Of a stretch of DNA of 64,000 bases, positions 31,864-47,200 are shown one piece after another. Position numbers and translations under genes: made by a program. The stretch comes from Mesorhabditis belari (Eukaryota > Nematoda > Chromadorea > Rhabditida > Rhabditidae), in assembly GCA_958450365.1 (NCBI GenBank), contig CAUEEP010000879.1, forward strand, positions 186,001-250,000. The letters run 5' to 3'. The notes under the pieces are model-generated. The model had not been told where the DNA came from, ran no database searches, and saw nothing but the letters and a program-made list of their open reading frames with translations. Positions within the stretch are counted from its first letter, which is position 1, and the number at the start of each line of letters is the position of its first letter.

Positions 31864-34623
31864 ATGAATACAACATTTTGTGCCTCATCCGTTGCATCTC
31901 TTTCTCAATTTTTACCTCTCAAAATTGTTCTTTCAATTCATTCTTTTATCGGGATCTCTGCCATTTTTCTCTCGTTTTTTACCATTCGTCAATATGCAAA
32001 AGCTTATTTTCATATCAATTGCAAGGTAATTTGAAAGGTTTCTCTGACGTTTTCAAGAAAAAAAAATCATTTTAGTTTCTTGTGATCACTTTATTATTAA
32101 TGTATATCGTTCACGGATTGAGCCTTTCGACGTCATTTGTAAGTTTGAAAAGTATAACTTTATTCATAAGTTTTATTCAGCTATATCATGTAATCACTTT
32201 ATCCCTTCCACCTGGATGTCAAGCTTTATTAACACCAATTGATTGTCTTTTTATGAGAGGCCCATCGAACATTTGTATATTTCTTTTCACATTTCTTCAT
32301 TTTTCTCTTTCAATCGAAAGGATTCTTGCTCGTTTTTATGGTTTCAATTATGAACGACAAGGCCCATTCTACGGTATTATTCTCGCGTCTTTAAGTGTAA
32401 GTTTGGCTTTTATTATAAAGTTAAAAGCGAATACGGAATTAAACTATTTAAAGTATGGTTGAAAATGGAAATTTAGTTTATGTGTGCAAGTGGGATTTTC
32501 GGATTCATAATGTATTCGGAGAATTGGGATCCTTCGAATCTTGTACCAATCTGCAGCATTGGAAATAAGTAGAGATTTTGCATTTGGTAGCATCAAAGTT
32601 CCGTTTCATTAAATGGGTCGAGGCTTTGGCATTAAAAATGGATTTTCATACTTTGAACGGATTCCTTTGGGAAAATGATAATTTTTTTGGAAAACATTTT
32701 CAATGCGGTTGCTAAATACGGCATCTTTCGAAAAACTCCACAGTTTTCAAGTCTTTATCTAACCTATTGTTAGTTATTTTGGTACTATAGTATTAACTAA
32801 TACAAATGCGACCTTTTTTGCGCACCTTTTCCAGCGAAAAAAGGTAGCATTTGTCCCACCGCCTTCCTCGCGAGTAATGTATTTTTTAAAACGCACACTT
32901 GAGAAAAAATACCGTACTTTTGACGAAAATTATTGCAAAAATTGACGCGAAAAAAATGACGAGCTCCAAGTTATATACCGCCCTATTTAAAGATATTCAA
33001 CCGTTTAACTAATTTGGTGGCGAATTCTCCTCAAATGTAAAGGTATTCAATTTACTCAACGTGTAAAGAGGATTACTCGTAGTTACTCGGCCAAAAACGT
33101 CGATTAATCGAGTAAAAATTACTCGGGCAATTTTACTCAAGTAATTACTTCCTCACGAGGAACACACTCTAATCGTGGAGACTCCTTGTAGTCCAATATC
33201 ATTTGAGGCCTTTGCTGGCAAAAGCAGCTTTGAGTCAATATTCCTTTCTCGCAAAGATAACCAATGGCAAAAATCTCGTTTGTTGGCAGAGAAAACATCT
33301 GGCCGAATAGCCAGGAAAAGAAATGAAAATGATAGAAAAGTTGGAAAAAAATTGAATCCATATTGATTTAAATGCTAATTTGGCCGGGGTCTAACCCCAT
33401 TGAGGAGTAGCGGGGGTTTATTTCTATTGGGGAATGGCGGGGGTTTAATACCATATTACCGTTATTTTTAGATCTATTAGTATTCTCCGTGAACTGGGAT
33501 CATGAAGATTGCGCAACGAATTGCGCAGCCGATCAAAAACCAAATTTGCGCAACACTATAGAAACGAAGATCACGGAAATTTCGTTTGCGCATTCTCCGT
33601 TTTTGACAGTTCCCCGTGAACCTTCATTGAATTAGCTTAACATAAACGAATTGAATAGAAAGCCAAAGGGAGAATTACGATAGTTTTTGAAAGGATAACA
33701 CGTTTTAGCAAACGCAAAAAATCTAGCTATGATTCAGCTATATAAAAAAAACTAGCAAAAAACAAACTAGTTATGTTCAAGATATTCATAAAAGCAAATT
33801 TTAGATACACAGGTGATAATGCGGCTCGTTGTATGGGTGTGTTGTTGTTATTGGATTTGATTGGATCAACTTTAATGATTTATTCATATTGGAAAGAATA
33901 TCGACAACAAACGTACGTTTACGATTGAAAGAAACAAAATATAAGTAGTAAAAGATTTGTTTAAAAAAAACGGCAGGTGAACTTGTGACTTGACTGACGG
34001 AAAGGAGTATCTGACGAGAAGTACTCTTTCATTGATATCAGTAGTTAATCATTTTAGTGACAAGCATGTCCTTTCCACAAATATCCACTTAAATCATGAT
34101 TCAAATTCAATTTTTCAGTAAATCTTATGATGTTCGTACAAGATTTAATTCTTTGGAAAGACGAGACATGAACTCTCTTTTACTTCCGTTCACTGCTATG
34201 CATACTATTTTTTATCTCATTTATGAAGCTGTTTATCTATTTTGTACGTTTAATGATTTGCTTTAAATTATTTTGGTAATTATTTTCAGGTACTCAGATA
34301 TTGATCACGATATTTCCACCTCTTGTTTACAAAACTGTTTTTATGGCTGTGAATGTAAGTTTTACTGTTTGGATCAATTCTTTCAAATTTTGTTCTTCAA
34401 AGTCGAGTGTATCAACGAAAAAGAACAAAAAAAAAGAAAGAATTTCACTAAATTAGTCGAAATAATAATTTAGTTTATTCCATATTATACTGTTCTTTCA
34501 AATTTTGTCCTAATTCATCTTTTAAATCGAATGTATCAACAAAAAAGAAGAAAATGGAGAAAGAATTTCACTCAATTCACCGATAAACAAATCATTCACT
34601 CAGTTTATATGAATGGATGGTGA
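31864..34623 (+). CDS. 7TM serpentine chemoreceptor (Sra/Srab-like)
   Basis: Eight exons (31864-32025, 32076-32138, 32181-32396, 32477-32568, 33805-33912, 34119-34243, 34290-34354, 34474-34623) join in phase to 326 residues. Features are an N-terminal Cys (NTTFCASS), seven hydrophobic segments, a Cys in the first loop (PPGCQALL), SIERILARFYGFNYE after TM3 (the SIER motif typical of Sra-type receptors), and a basic C-terminal tail QQKRRKWRKNF. Intron 4 is 1.2 kb and carries a relic of the fold-back family and CGAGT-rich repeats. Intron 7 contains a partial copy of exon 8. All frames are open, so it looks functional. Expression in chemosensory neurons is the family norm, not shown here. Confidence 0.8.
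32806..32866. repeat. Relic of the 3416-3886 fold-back family
   Basis: ACAAATGCGACC, TTTTTTGCGCACC and ATTTGTCCCACC match the arms of the element at 3416, with the interior deleted. It lies in intron 4 of the Sra-like gene. Confidence 0.6.
33020..33160. repeat. ACTCG-rich repeat island
   Basis: Repeated ATTACTCG and TACTCGG motifs; related in inverse orientation to 16340-16460. It lies in intron 4 of the Sra-like receptor gene. Confidence 0.4.
34376..34455 (+). repeat. Degenerate partial copy of the next receptor exon
   Basis: CTTTCAAATTTTGT, CGAGTGTATCAACGAAAAAG and AGAAAGAATTTCACT match 34491-34578 in exon 8 of the same gene, in the same order. Its frame carries extra A residues, so it is not usable as an alternative exon. 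Confidence 0.65.
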
Positions 34624-34691
34624 GAAATATTCAGAATAAAAAGTTTAACAACAAATTTGAAATACGAAAATGGTTTTATGATGTAAAAAGT

Positions 34692-37828
<3,137 letters not shown>

Positions 37829-40800
37829 CCTTGAGCTGAAAAATAAGCTGAATACAAACTATTGAAATAACAGACGGACAATGGGAATTATCTAAGAGCT
37901 TTGACTGACAATTTGCTTCACTTCTCTACAGAAAAGTCTCACAAAAGAGTCGTAATTCAGTTGGACTAATATTCTGGTATTTATAGAAATTTTCAATGAT
38001 GTAACAGTTTTAAGGGGAAAAGGGGATAAAGTGGCACAAACTTTTTACAGACCAAAGAATGATTGAGGGATTGGGGAAGGGAAAGGGAATTTCTCTTCAA
38101 GAGAGCAAAAAGAACACTGAAGGCAGTAGTTTTGTGCTTTTCTCTCCGTTTCTCTATATTTGCTCTTCTTTTTCAACTACACAACTACAAAAAATTCTTT
38201 TCAACATGTAGGATTGTAGTGAATGTTTAGAGTGAGTAATGATAATTGAAAGATAAATGCACGAATCAGTTAGAGTCAATCTGGCCAAACTATGGAGGGA
38301 TTCAATGTGAGTACAATAAGATTTGAGTGTTCTTTGACTAACTATAAGACGAGATACCTAAGTATCTATTAAGTCTATAAGCCATAAGTCATAAGTAAGT
38401 CATAAGTCTTTACAATTTTTTTCCAAAAGTCTTTTAAAAATAATGCTGCCAACAAAATTTCTCTTTAAACTATTAAAAAAGGTTAATTGTTTCTCTGCAA
38501 AATGGCCTTTGGGAAATTCTTGGAATTAGTTGTTTTTGTGGATTTTCAAAGGCGCAAAGGCGAGGATCCAAAACTGCCGAAGATGCCGAAGTCGCAATTT
38601 GGACACTTTCTTCAATACAAACCGATTTTGGTACTAAAGTAAAAAAGATAGAGCTTATTTGATTAAATAGGTCTGCTGTAAAATTTAAAAACGGTCCGTT
38701 CAGCTATTTTCTTTAAAACAGCAGTTGAAAATTTTACACAAAAAATTTTTTTACTAAGTTTTTTTTACCAAGTTGAGGCGAGCTTTGAGCTTTCTCTCAA
38801 AAGCCATTTTGTAGAGAAATTATAGACCTTTTTAATAGTTTAAAAATTTGGTAAAGGATTCTTTTCCATGGAAAATAAAATTTGATTTTAAAATTAAATT
38901 TTTAAGACTAAGCACCAACCTAATATTTTGCGGACAAATGGATAAAACAGAGCAGGAAGACGAATATGCTTGTGTAAATTTGGGTAGAGCAAGTCAATGT
39001 AAAGCTTTTTGCTTTGTTTTAACATAATAATAAATAAATCTTCCATTCCATTTTTAGCTTCTTTTTATTTTGAAACTTATAAGTGAAAACCACAAAAAAC
39101 TTTACATTTATTGTCGGTAGCAAAACCAATTTCATTCTCTTTCCAAATGACCGCCATTTGTGTACACTGATAAGAATGGGAAATCAAAAAACAAATTTTT
39201 GTGGAATTTTTCAAAGTGGAAAGGCTCTGATTACTCTATTTTAGCTTAAAATGGTTGCGAAGTCCCTCTGGAGTAAGGGTGATTTAGTGCGTTGTGGTGT
39301 AGTGGTTGGCACATTTGCCCGGTCACACAATTTTGCACAAAACGTCGCGGGTTCGAGTTCCGGCGGCGCGCAAGCTTTTGAACTGCCTTAGTTCCAACTG
39401 CAAAGTTTCCAAAATCTCCACTGGTCACTGGAAAATGGGTTCAAACAGATTTGGTTGAACCGCTTGCGCCAACACCTGTTTGTTGATTAAAGAACATTCT
39501 CTAACAAAGTTCCAGTTAAACGAAAGTTTATCAAAATTGATGACAACATTTTCTCATCTAAACGGGCAATATTCTGGCGAATTCTTTGATAGTAATGGAT
39601 CACCAATTCAATATTAATTCAGATATTAGAACTAAATGACTTAATACTTAAAATGCGTCAAAAAATTTCATGTGTTTTGAGTGCAGTTTGTGTGGACAAA
39701 TTTCCATCTCCTTAACAGTTATCTCCAGTGTCTTTGACAAATTTTGTGTTCCATTTAATTCAAATAAATCAATATCAAATAATTCAAATAAATCTTAATA
39801 AATCATTCAAAAATGAAACTAGGTACTCTGAATATCGTTTTCCTTTTCACTTTGCGAAAAAAAAACCCTGAAGGTATAAATGCATTAAGGAAGAATTCTT
39901 GTCTTTTCTCTTTTCGTTCATGGAGTGTCGGTCTTGTACAGCATAAAAAAACAGCATCTTGAGTACATAATCGGAAAATGAAAAAGGAATGGAAAGGAAA
40001 GTGATGACGAATAGATGCAACGGTGCAAAGATGGATTTCTGATCTGTTTCGTTTGCTTATGATTTGTATTATATTGAATAAAAGCATTTACCAAAGTAGC
40101 CTCTAATTTGGATGCAACAGCTCTTGTATTTTGGAACTTTCTACAAGCACAAGTTTTGTTTTGATGACGTACGCCTGTTCTAGGGAATACCTATCTTGCA
40201 ATTAGTCTAGACACAAAGGTCTGGTCTAGACAACGTTGTCATCTTTGATCGAAGGTGATAATCTCGAGGAAATTTAATCCTATTTTTTATTGAGTACGTA
40301 TCTAACTCTTTGCCTACAATGGCTTTGATATCTGTCTGTCTTACTCATACCTTTGTGTCTTTTGAAATATTCATTGCGTATTTACAGACTCTCAATTGAG
40401 ATCTTTTCTCCACAGGAAAAAGCCTTTCCCTTCCGTCATTCCCATTCCCAATCTCTCTTTCTTTTTACTCTTTTCTCCAAACAATGAATGAACACAACAA
40501 TCAAAAGCGTTTTCTTCCCAATTTTCCTCAATTTTTTTCTCATTTTAAGACAAAGCTTGTCATTGACAATTGCTGACTCATTCATTCTTTCGGCTAACTT
40601 CTTTAATTTCATTTTTGGGAAGAGCAACTTTGAGTTGTTGAAATTGAAAAACACAAGAGTTGTTTTGTGAATAGTAAAGAAAAGAGGAGCACTGGAAAAA
40701 GCTAAATAAATCTAAATGGGTACTTGATTTTCTGATGGCACTTGTTAAATGTAACAAAATTTGGATTTAAAAGATCAAGACATGGCTTGTACCTAAAAGT

Positions 40801-41260
40801 TCTCATATAGGCTGCCTTGAATGCCTTGAGAACCACAGTTTCTTCTAAAATGCTTCACTTTACAACCCTCTAACTGTAAATACATTCAACCAAAAACCTA
40901 GGGGATTTGGAGTTTCATTCAAAGTTCTTTGAAAATTTTTGCTGGTAGACGATTTTCTCCCTCATTTCACAACAAGTAACATCTTTTGTGCAAGACACGA
41001 AAAGAGCAACGATGTGTTCTCTTATTGCTTTGCCTCGAGGAGATGGGCGGAGCTCCAGAAAAGGAGATATTGTAAAAAGAAAAAGCTGAGAAAACCCTCA
41101 AGCATTTCAGGTATAAATTGAAACTTCTAACCACCCTTGAATCCCAGATTTTTGTCTGGTCTTGTTCTCAAACTTTCTTCAAGCAAGTTTTCCTAATTAG
41201 TTTCTATAAATTGCTTTTGTTTTAAGTTCTAATTGTAAATCAAAATCATTTTTAGAAAGG
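37829..41260. other. Long intergenic stretch with repeats, no confident gene
   Basis: Positions 38440-38680 resemble part of the element at 43375 (GACACTTTCTTCAATACAAACCG and AAAAAGATAGAGC). A tRNA-like unit lies at 39283-39372. Short frames on both strands at 40436-40670 and 40939-41121 have no partner exons or motifs and are not called. Confidence 0.4.
39283..39372 (+). repeat. tRNA-derived SINE-like sequence
   Basis: An A-box-like TGGTGTAGTGGTTGGCA and a B box GGTTCGAGTTCC are spaced like RNA polymerase III internal promoters. The stems are largely unpaired, so it is not a working tRNA. Confidence 0.5.
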
Positions 41261-42496
41261 ATGTTGTATTTTTTGGCGTTGATCCCATTGACAGCCGCGA
41301 ATTTTGGGGGACTTTTCGGTGGTGGTGGATGCGGGTGAGTATGGAAGGAGAGGATGAATAGAGCCCCATATTCTAACCAAAATGTAACTAGTTAACTATT
41401 TTATTTACAAAAAAGACTTTTTCATTGTATTGCATTTATTCAGTTGTGGTTTATCCCTACCACCTCCTCCATCACTTTGTCTTCCTCCACCACCTCCAAT
41501 GCCATGTCTTCCACCACCTCCACCTCCATGTGGATGTCTTCCACCAATTAGACTTCCATCCTTGTGTCTTCCATCACTTCCATCACTTCCATCACCGTGT
41601 GGATGCGGTAGAAAGAAAAGGTTTGTAGAAATTGATCAGCTAATCAAAACATAAAGGACAAAATTCTTATGGAAACAGTATGTAAACAAAAGTCGAGTCA
41701 TTATTTTTCAAAGGAATCAACTTGTTGTAGTTGTAGTTGTAGTAGTATATCCTCGTGATTGTTGTAATGTGGTTGACTGGATTGCGGGATAACAGTTAGC
41801 GTTTATCCAGATTAATGAAGACAAAGAAAAGAATCATAATCGATTCGTATACAAAAATGTAGCACAAAATGGGAGGGAGCAAAAATAAAATAAATGGCAC
41901 AGACGTTCCTACTGACAACCCAGAAAGACGTGGAAGGTGCACTTTAGAAAGCGACAATTTCGTGGGGAGTATAACAGGCTATTTGTTTTGTATTATGTTC
42001 TGCTTCAATCGAAAGAGCTAACTTTTCTTGATTCCTTAAAACCTATGGTTTCAGATTTCTTTGATTTCTCATTTTTCAGATCTGCATCCATTGTTAAATC
42101 ATCAACCGATTCCCAATGCAACAGCCCACTCGCGGAAGTGATTTTGGCTAAGGTTTGTTTGATTAGAAATTTATTGGATAATTTCACTATTGCAGCATCT
42201 TGACACAATCACTGATTTCACAAAAATGTCAGAAGTGACAGCTCCTCTACATAGTGAATTGAATGGCCGAACGGGTGGGAAATGGCTTGTGATTTGTGGA
42301 GACAATACACAACAACCAGCTGTTTGGAGGTGAGATTGAAAAAATGATAGAGATGTCTTTTTAGACAACTTTCGACTTAGTACTTTATCAAAGAATAAAA
42401 AATGATAAAATCCATGAAAATTACAGGGGAGAAATGAGCCAATTCTGTTCGGTGACCCACAAGAGAACTACCTGTCATGCCTTTCAAATGGACTAA
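41261..42496 (+). CDS. Ground-like (grl) secreted protein
   Basis: Five exons (41261-41334, 41444-41620, 42080-42152, 42196-42329, 42427-42496) join in phase to 175 residues. A signal peptide (MLYFLALIPLTAANF) is followed by a short Gly stretch, a Pro/Leu/Cys-rich region (SLPPPPSLCLPPPPP and CGCLPP) and a basic RKKR, a possible furin-type cut site before the domain. The C-terminal ground-like domain has the family cysteines and core: CNSPLAEVILAK, KWLVICGDN, QFCSVTHKR and TTCHAFQMD. Ground-like proteins are nematode-specific, distantly related to the Hedgehog-related groundhog/warthog proteins, and are secreted, often linked with cuticle and moulting. No lesion was found. The RKKR codon is split across intron 2, which supports the join. 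Confidence 0.85.
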
Positions 42497-44246
42497 AATT
42501 ATTGGACTGCAGAGGTTTTCTAGTTAAAAAAACCTTCTCTATTATTAAGTGTTCAAGCATCTTTTTCAGCTCTTTCTTTTTAGATCTTTTTGATCTTTTC
42601 AATCCGTAGTCATCAAGTCTCATTTTTGAATCGCTCATAAGGTGCTGCATTATAATATGGGAAATGTTTGTCGAGTGATTTTTTCATTATTATTTCATTG
42701 ATTATTTCATTTATGTTGTACATAATGAAAATGAATTGTTGAGAACGAGAATATGTTTTTAATTTGCAAAATCTAAAAAATCACGAATATCAAAGAGTTG
42801 CTGTAATCCCTTTGATAGATTTTTGAAAATCCTTGCCTGATTTTACGAAACTTTGGTCTTTCACTATATGAAATTTTGCTTTCAAAAGTTTTTTCAAAGA
42901 GCTACATATCCAACACAATAGGTGATCTTGTATAATATGTAGGTATTGCGTAGGTATACTCTTTTTCAAAGAATACCGGTCAGTTGTTGATTCGAAAATA
43001 ACTGTTTGGACGAGCCTAGCAAAGAAAATCCCTAAATGGCACCAAAATGGAAAAAAAAACTGGTTTTTATGAGGTGAAGTCAAGATTTTGTCGGTAGAAA
43101 AATGACCGTTTGTGAGCTGGCATTTAAAAGAGAAAAGAATTGCGAGGGAATGGAAAAGAAGGGATATTCTCAAGGCTGCAATCTTTTTCCTTTATTTAGG
43201 TAGTACTTTCTGACTGATCTTCAGTTTAAACTGGAACTTGAAAGATAAGGCTGGAAGCTAAAAGGGCAATCACATACTATTGTACAGTTGTTCGTCGAAT
43301 GTTGAGCATATATGTACTGTTATTTCTTTAATTACAAGAAAACGTTTATAGAAATTATAAAATGTAATAGCTGAGATTGGCAACTTGAAAGTTGATACAC
43401 TTATTCATTGCACTTTTTAGAAATAACCAGTGCGCCAATTAATCTACAGTTTTTACCAATAAAAAGGTTTATTTATTCTCTAAAACAGGCTTTTGACAGA
43501 TTTAGAAAAGCTTCGGTTTTGTAGATTTGTAGGGGCCAAGAAGAAAAGAAGTTGAGGAACCAAAACTGATGGACACTCGATGAAGCGATTTGAGCACTTT
43601 CTTCCACATAAACCTATTTTGATGTCAATAGAAAAAAGATAGAGCATGAAAAGTTAGGTATATAGCCAAATTCTCAGCACGATTTGTCTAATTGCTTTAG
43701 TTATATATCTGTTTGAAGAATTTTCAGAAAAACTTGAATTTCTGTTCAAGTTCGTTTCAAAAGTTACCCAAATTTGCTTAAGCATATCTTAAATTAGATA
43801 ATGTATAACTTTTATTTCGAGAAGTCTAATTCAATTGGCATATTCAATATGTTTTATGGAAAATACGAAAAAGTCTCCAACTTTCAAGTTGCCAATCTAA
43901 TAGAAGTGAAAATAAGTAGGAAAATGATTTTGGAAATGAGTTCAATTTTCTGATATTATGGCCAAGATGAATTTGAACTCGGACAAATAAAATGAAAGAA
44001 ATGCGAAAAAAATGAAGCTTTTGACTAGCTACATATCAAAGCACCTGACAATTATGACGAAATCCCGGGAATTTTAGTAATACTGGAAAAAAAATTGGCA
44101 AGAGAAATTGAAGCGATGAAAGGGGAGAGGTCAAAGTTCAATAAAATAAACACAATAAACAAAATAAACATATAAATATACTAGTCGTAAACGCTGAAAT
44201 TTTGGAATCAATTTAACTGCAATGTTTTAGTGGATCACTTATCCAT
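42497..44246. other. Intergenic, mainly one palindromic element
   Basis: Apart from the element at 43375-43897 nothing is recognised. A 127-residue minus-strand frame at 42790-43173 lacks motifs and splice context. Confidence 0.4.
43375..43897. mobile_element. MITE-like element with GATTGGCAACTTGAAAGTTG ends
   Basis: The right end CAACTTTCAAGTTGCCAATC is the exact inverse of the left end. The interior shares blocks with degraded copies at 38580 and 30550 (GCACTTTCTTCCACATAAACC, AAAAAAGATAGAGCATGAAA). No coding capacity is seen. Confidence 0.75.
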
Positions 44247-47200
44247 TTAAGGATTTATGTTCATTTGTTGAAAAGCTTCAGCGGCTTCAGCGGCGGGGGG
44301 AGCATTTGGATCTAAAATTCATTATTTTCATTTTAACATTAGAATTTTGAATCAAATTTGTATGCACATAAACAGAAAGAAGCAGGACGATTGAATATGA
44401 ATTTTCTAAAATAAGTACCGTATTTTTCCTAATAGTATGACATGCCCAGGGGAGCGTCGTGTAACGACTACACGATTCTCCTCTATGTATATCATACTGT
44501 TAGGAAAAATACAAAAATACAGTATCTAAAGTTGAACACTCTTAAACTTTTAACATGCACAACATTCATCTAAGTGAGTTATTTGATGAATGGAACCTTA
44601 TTCGACTAAACAGCACAGGTAACACTGACTCTAATCTATGATTTCACTTCACTCATCCACTCAACTGACTCCACTCCATTTCAATCACCTTTTCGTGTCT
44701 CAACAAATGTTGGTTGAATATCATTTAGATTGGCATGTCCACCTTGTTGATAATTCTCATTATAAGCAGATTGTTGAATGGGGACATATTGTGAGCCTTG
44801 ATTTGTTGGATTAATTAATGAATAGACTCCAGAATACGATTGAATTGGTGTATTTGATTGAATGGGTTGAATTGGCTGAATTGGTTGGGCCGGGTTATTT
44901 GAATATCCAGTTGCTTGCTGTGGGTATGGTAATGGCATTTGTGCATGTTGGTGAAGAACTGGAGGAGTGGTTCCAATCATAAAATCTCTTCCATAGCCCG
45001 CTGGTACATGGTGACTCATTTCTGAGCATCTTCTTGTCACTTTACTCTTGTCTTTTGTAGACTGAGTTTGGATTTGATTTCTCGGCAAACTATTGCTCCG
45101 AGGCTTTGAGATTTGGGTATTTTGGAATCTCAAATAAGCAGACGGTGGGGTAATTGACGGTTGTTGATAAAACTCACTGTATGCTTGTTGAGGATAGGGA
45201 GGTTGTTGTTGCTGTTGAGGCGGATAAACAGGATAACCCTGTCCTCCTACAGGTCCATATTGTTGAGGAGCGGTGGGATTTGGATAAGCAGGTTGAGGTG
45301 GATAGGGGCTAAATGAAATACATTGGTCTTGAATTTAATTTAACTTTTATCTCATTTTACAGTTTTCTGAGATGTACAGGGTAAGCCAAAAGTTCTGTTA
45401 CCTTCCTAAAGTTCGTCAAAGCTCAAAAACTGAATTTTGTTTCAGCTCGATGAAGAAAACCATAGACAATAGTAGAACTTTTGAACTATCTAGTAGCGAG
45501 GCTCAATGGCATAGGTTTCTTCCGCAAAAAAAAATTCTGGGAGCGAGAAAATTTAGTACCCTATTTCTATTCGGAATTTTCAAAATACTTTATCAAAAAT
45601 GGATATTAAAATAATATTTTTTGATGCCAGCCCCCCAAAAAACTCATATTACATGGAAATTTATTTGCTGTCCAGCTTATTTAAAAAATGAGGACCATAG
45701 ATAGTCCCAAAAAATTTTTATACTTGAAATTCCGGCAAATCATCCGCGACCAAACGCCCTATTTATAAATTTGTTACTAGTAAAAGATAGAATTCCTCTG
45801 GGAACATTTTATTTGGCGCTTTTTATACGTTTTTATTCAATATTCATAAAACAAGCTCAAAAAAATCCAAAGTTGATTGGTATTTGCCTTAAAATCTATA
45901 AACCCAGTAAGTGTGGTGGCAGAACTTTTGGCGCACCCTGTACTGTGTGTATCGTGAATAATCAAATCTTATAAGGGAGAAAAAAATCGATACCCACCTT
46001 GACTGTACGGGATACTGTTGCTGAATTGAATAAGCTGGTGGTGGCCCATATGCTTGCTGTTGTGGATATTGTTGAGGTTGTTGCTGTTGTGGATATTGTT
46101 GAGGTTGTTGCTGGTGATATCCATGAATAGATCCATCAAATGATTGTTGAGGATATGGTTGAGCCCCGGATGGATAAGGAGTATTTCCCGGGGGGTATTG
46201 TGGATTTTGTGGAATAGGCGCAACTTGTGGAGGAAGCTCTGAAATCAGATGCCTATTTCATTTAAACTTTAAATTTGTCTTTAATTGGACAGTTCTTTTG
46301 GCTGTTATTAGGCTGTCCAGAAAGTCTTTTCGTTCCTTTTCATACTTCTATTGAAAAATAACAAATTCATCAATAAACCTATAGTTTGCTCTAAATAAAA
46401 AGTGTTTATTGTTCAATTTCCTATATTTTTAAGTCAATTTGGATTCACTTCAAGCAAATTCGAAAGTGTAAACGTGTTTTTCGTAAAAATCTATAAAAGC
46501 CTACGAAGAAATTGGCTGAATGAATTTCTCTGAAAATTTTGCTATATACCTAGTTTTTGTGCTCTACCTTTTATCTATTAACACCAAGTTAGGTTTCCTT
46601 AGCTAAAGTGTCTATCATTATTGTCGCCCTTTTTGACTACCCGACTTCACGCTTCCAAAAAATCCAGGCATAAGACATTTTAAACCGGCTTTAATGTTGT
46701 TTTCCAGAAAAATAGTTAGCCTTTCTAGTGAAACCAACCGTAGTTCAATTGGTGCATTTGTTGGTTTTAAACGCAAGTACGAAAAGGAACGAAAAGACTT
46801 TCTGGACAGCCTACAGGATGGTCGCAAATTATCGCCTCGCAGTTTTTGGGCTATATCTTGGCTGTAGCTTCGCGAATCGGTTCCTTTTTCATTGCGATAA
46901 TTTTCTACGGAGAATTTCTTTATACAAATTGTAAGATGCTTTTGAGATTTTTATTAAAGGCTTGAAAGATGCGCCCGAAACAACCCTTGGCACGCAACTC
47001 AATCTGCAGCTTTTCATGAACTGGTTTTAAGGGCTCTCACATGGTTTATTTGACTCTTTTCTGGTTAAAAAGCTCAAAACAAATGTTTTTCAACAAAAAT
47101 CTACAACCATGTGGTTTTTTATGAGCTCTGGATGAAACATGCAATTGGCTTCTTGAGGATAACTTTGAGATTAACCGGTGAAATTTGTGAGTTTCAAGAA

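Noticed and set aside
41444..41620. C/T-rich tandem repeat read as a simple-sequence satellite
   Set aside because: It is in-phase coding sequence of the proline-rich part of the ground-like protein, supported by both flanking splice junctions.
42790..43173. 127-residue open frame on the minus strand
   Set aside because: No family motif, no splice context, and it sits in repeat-rich spacer.
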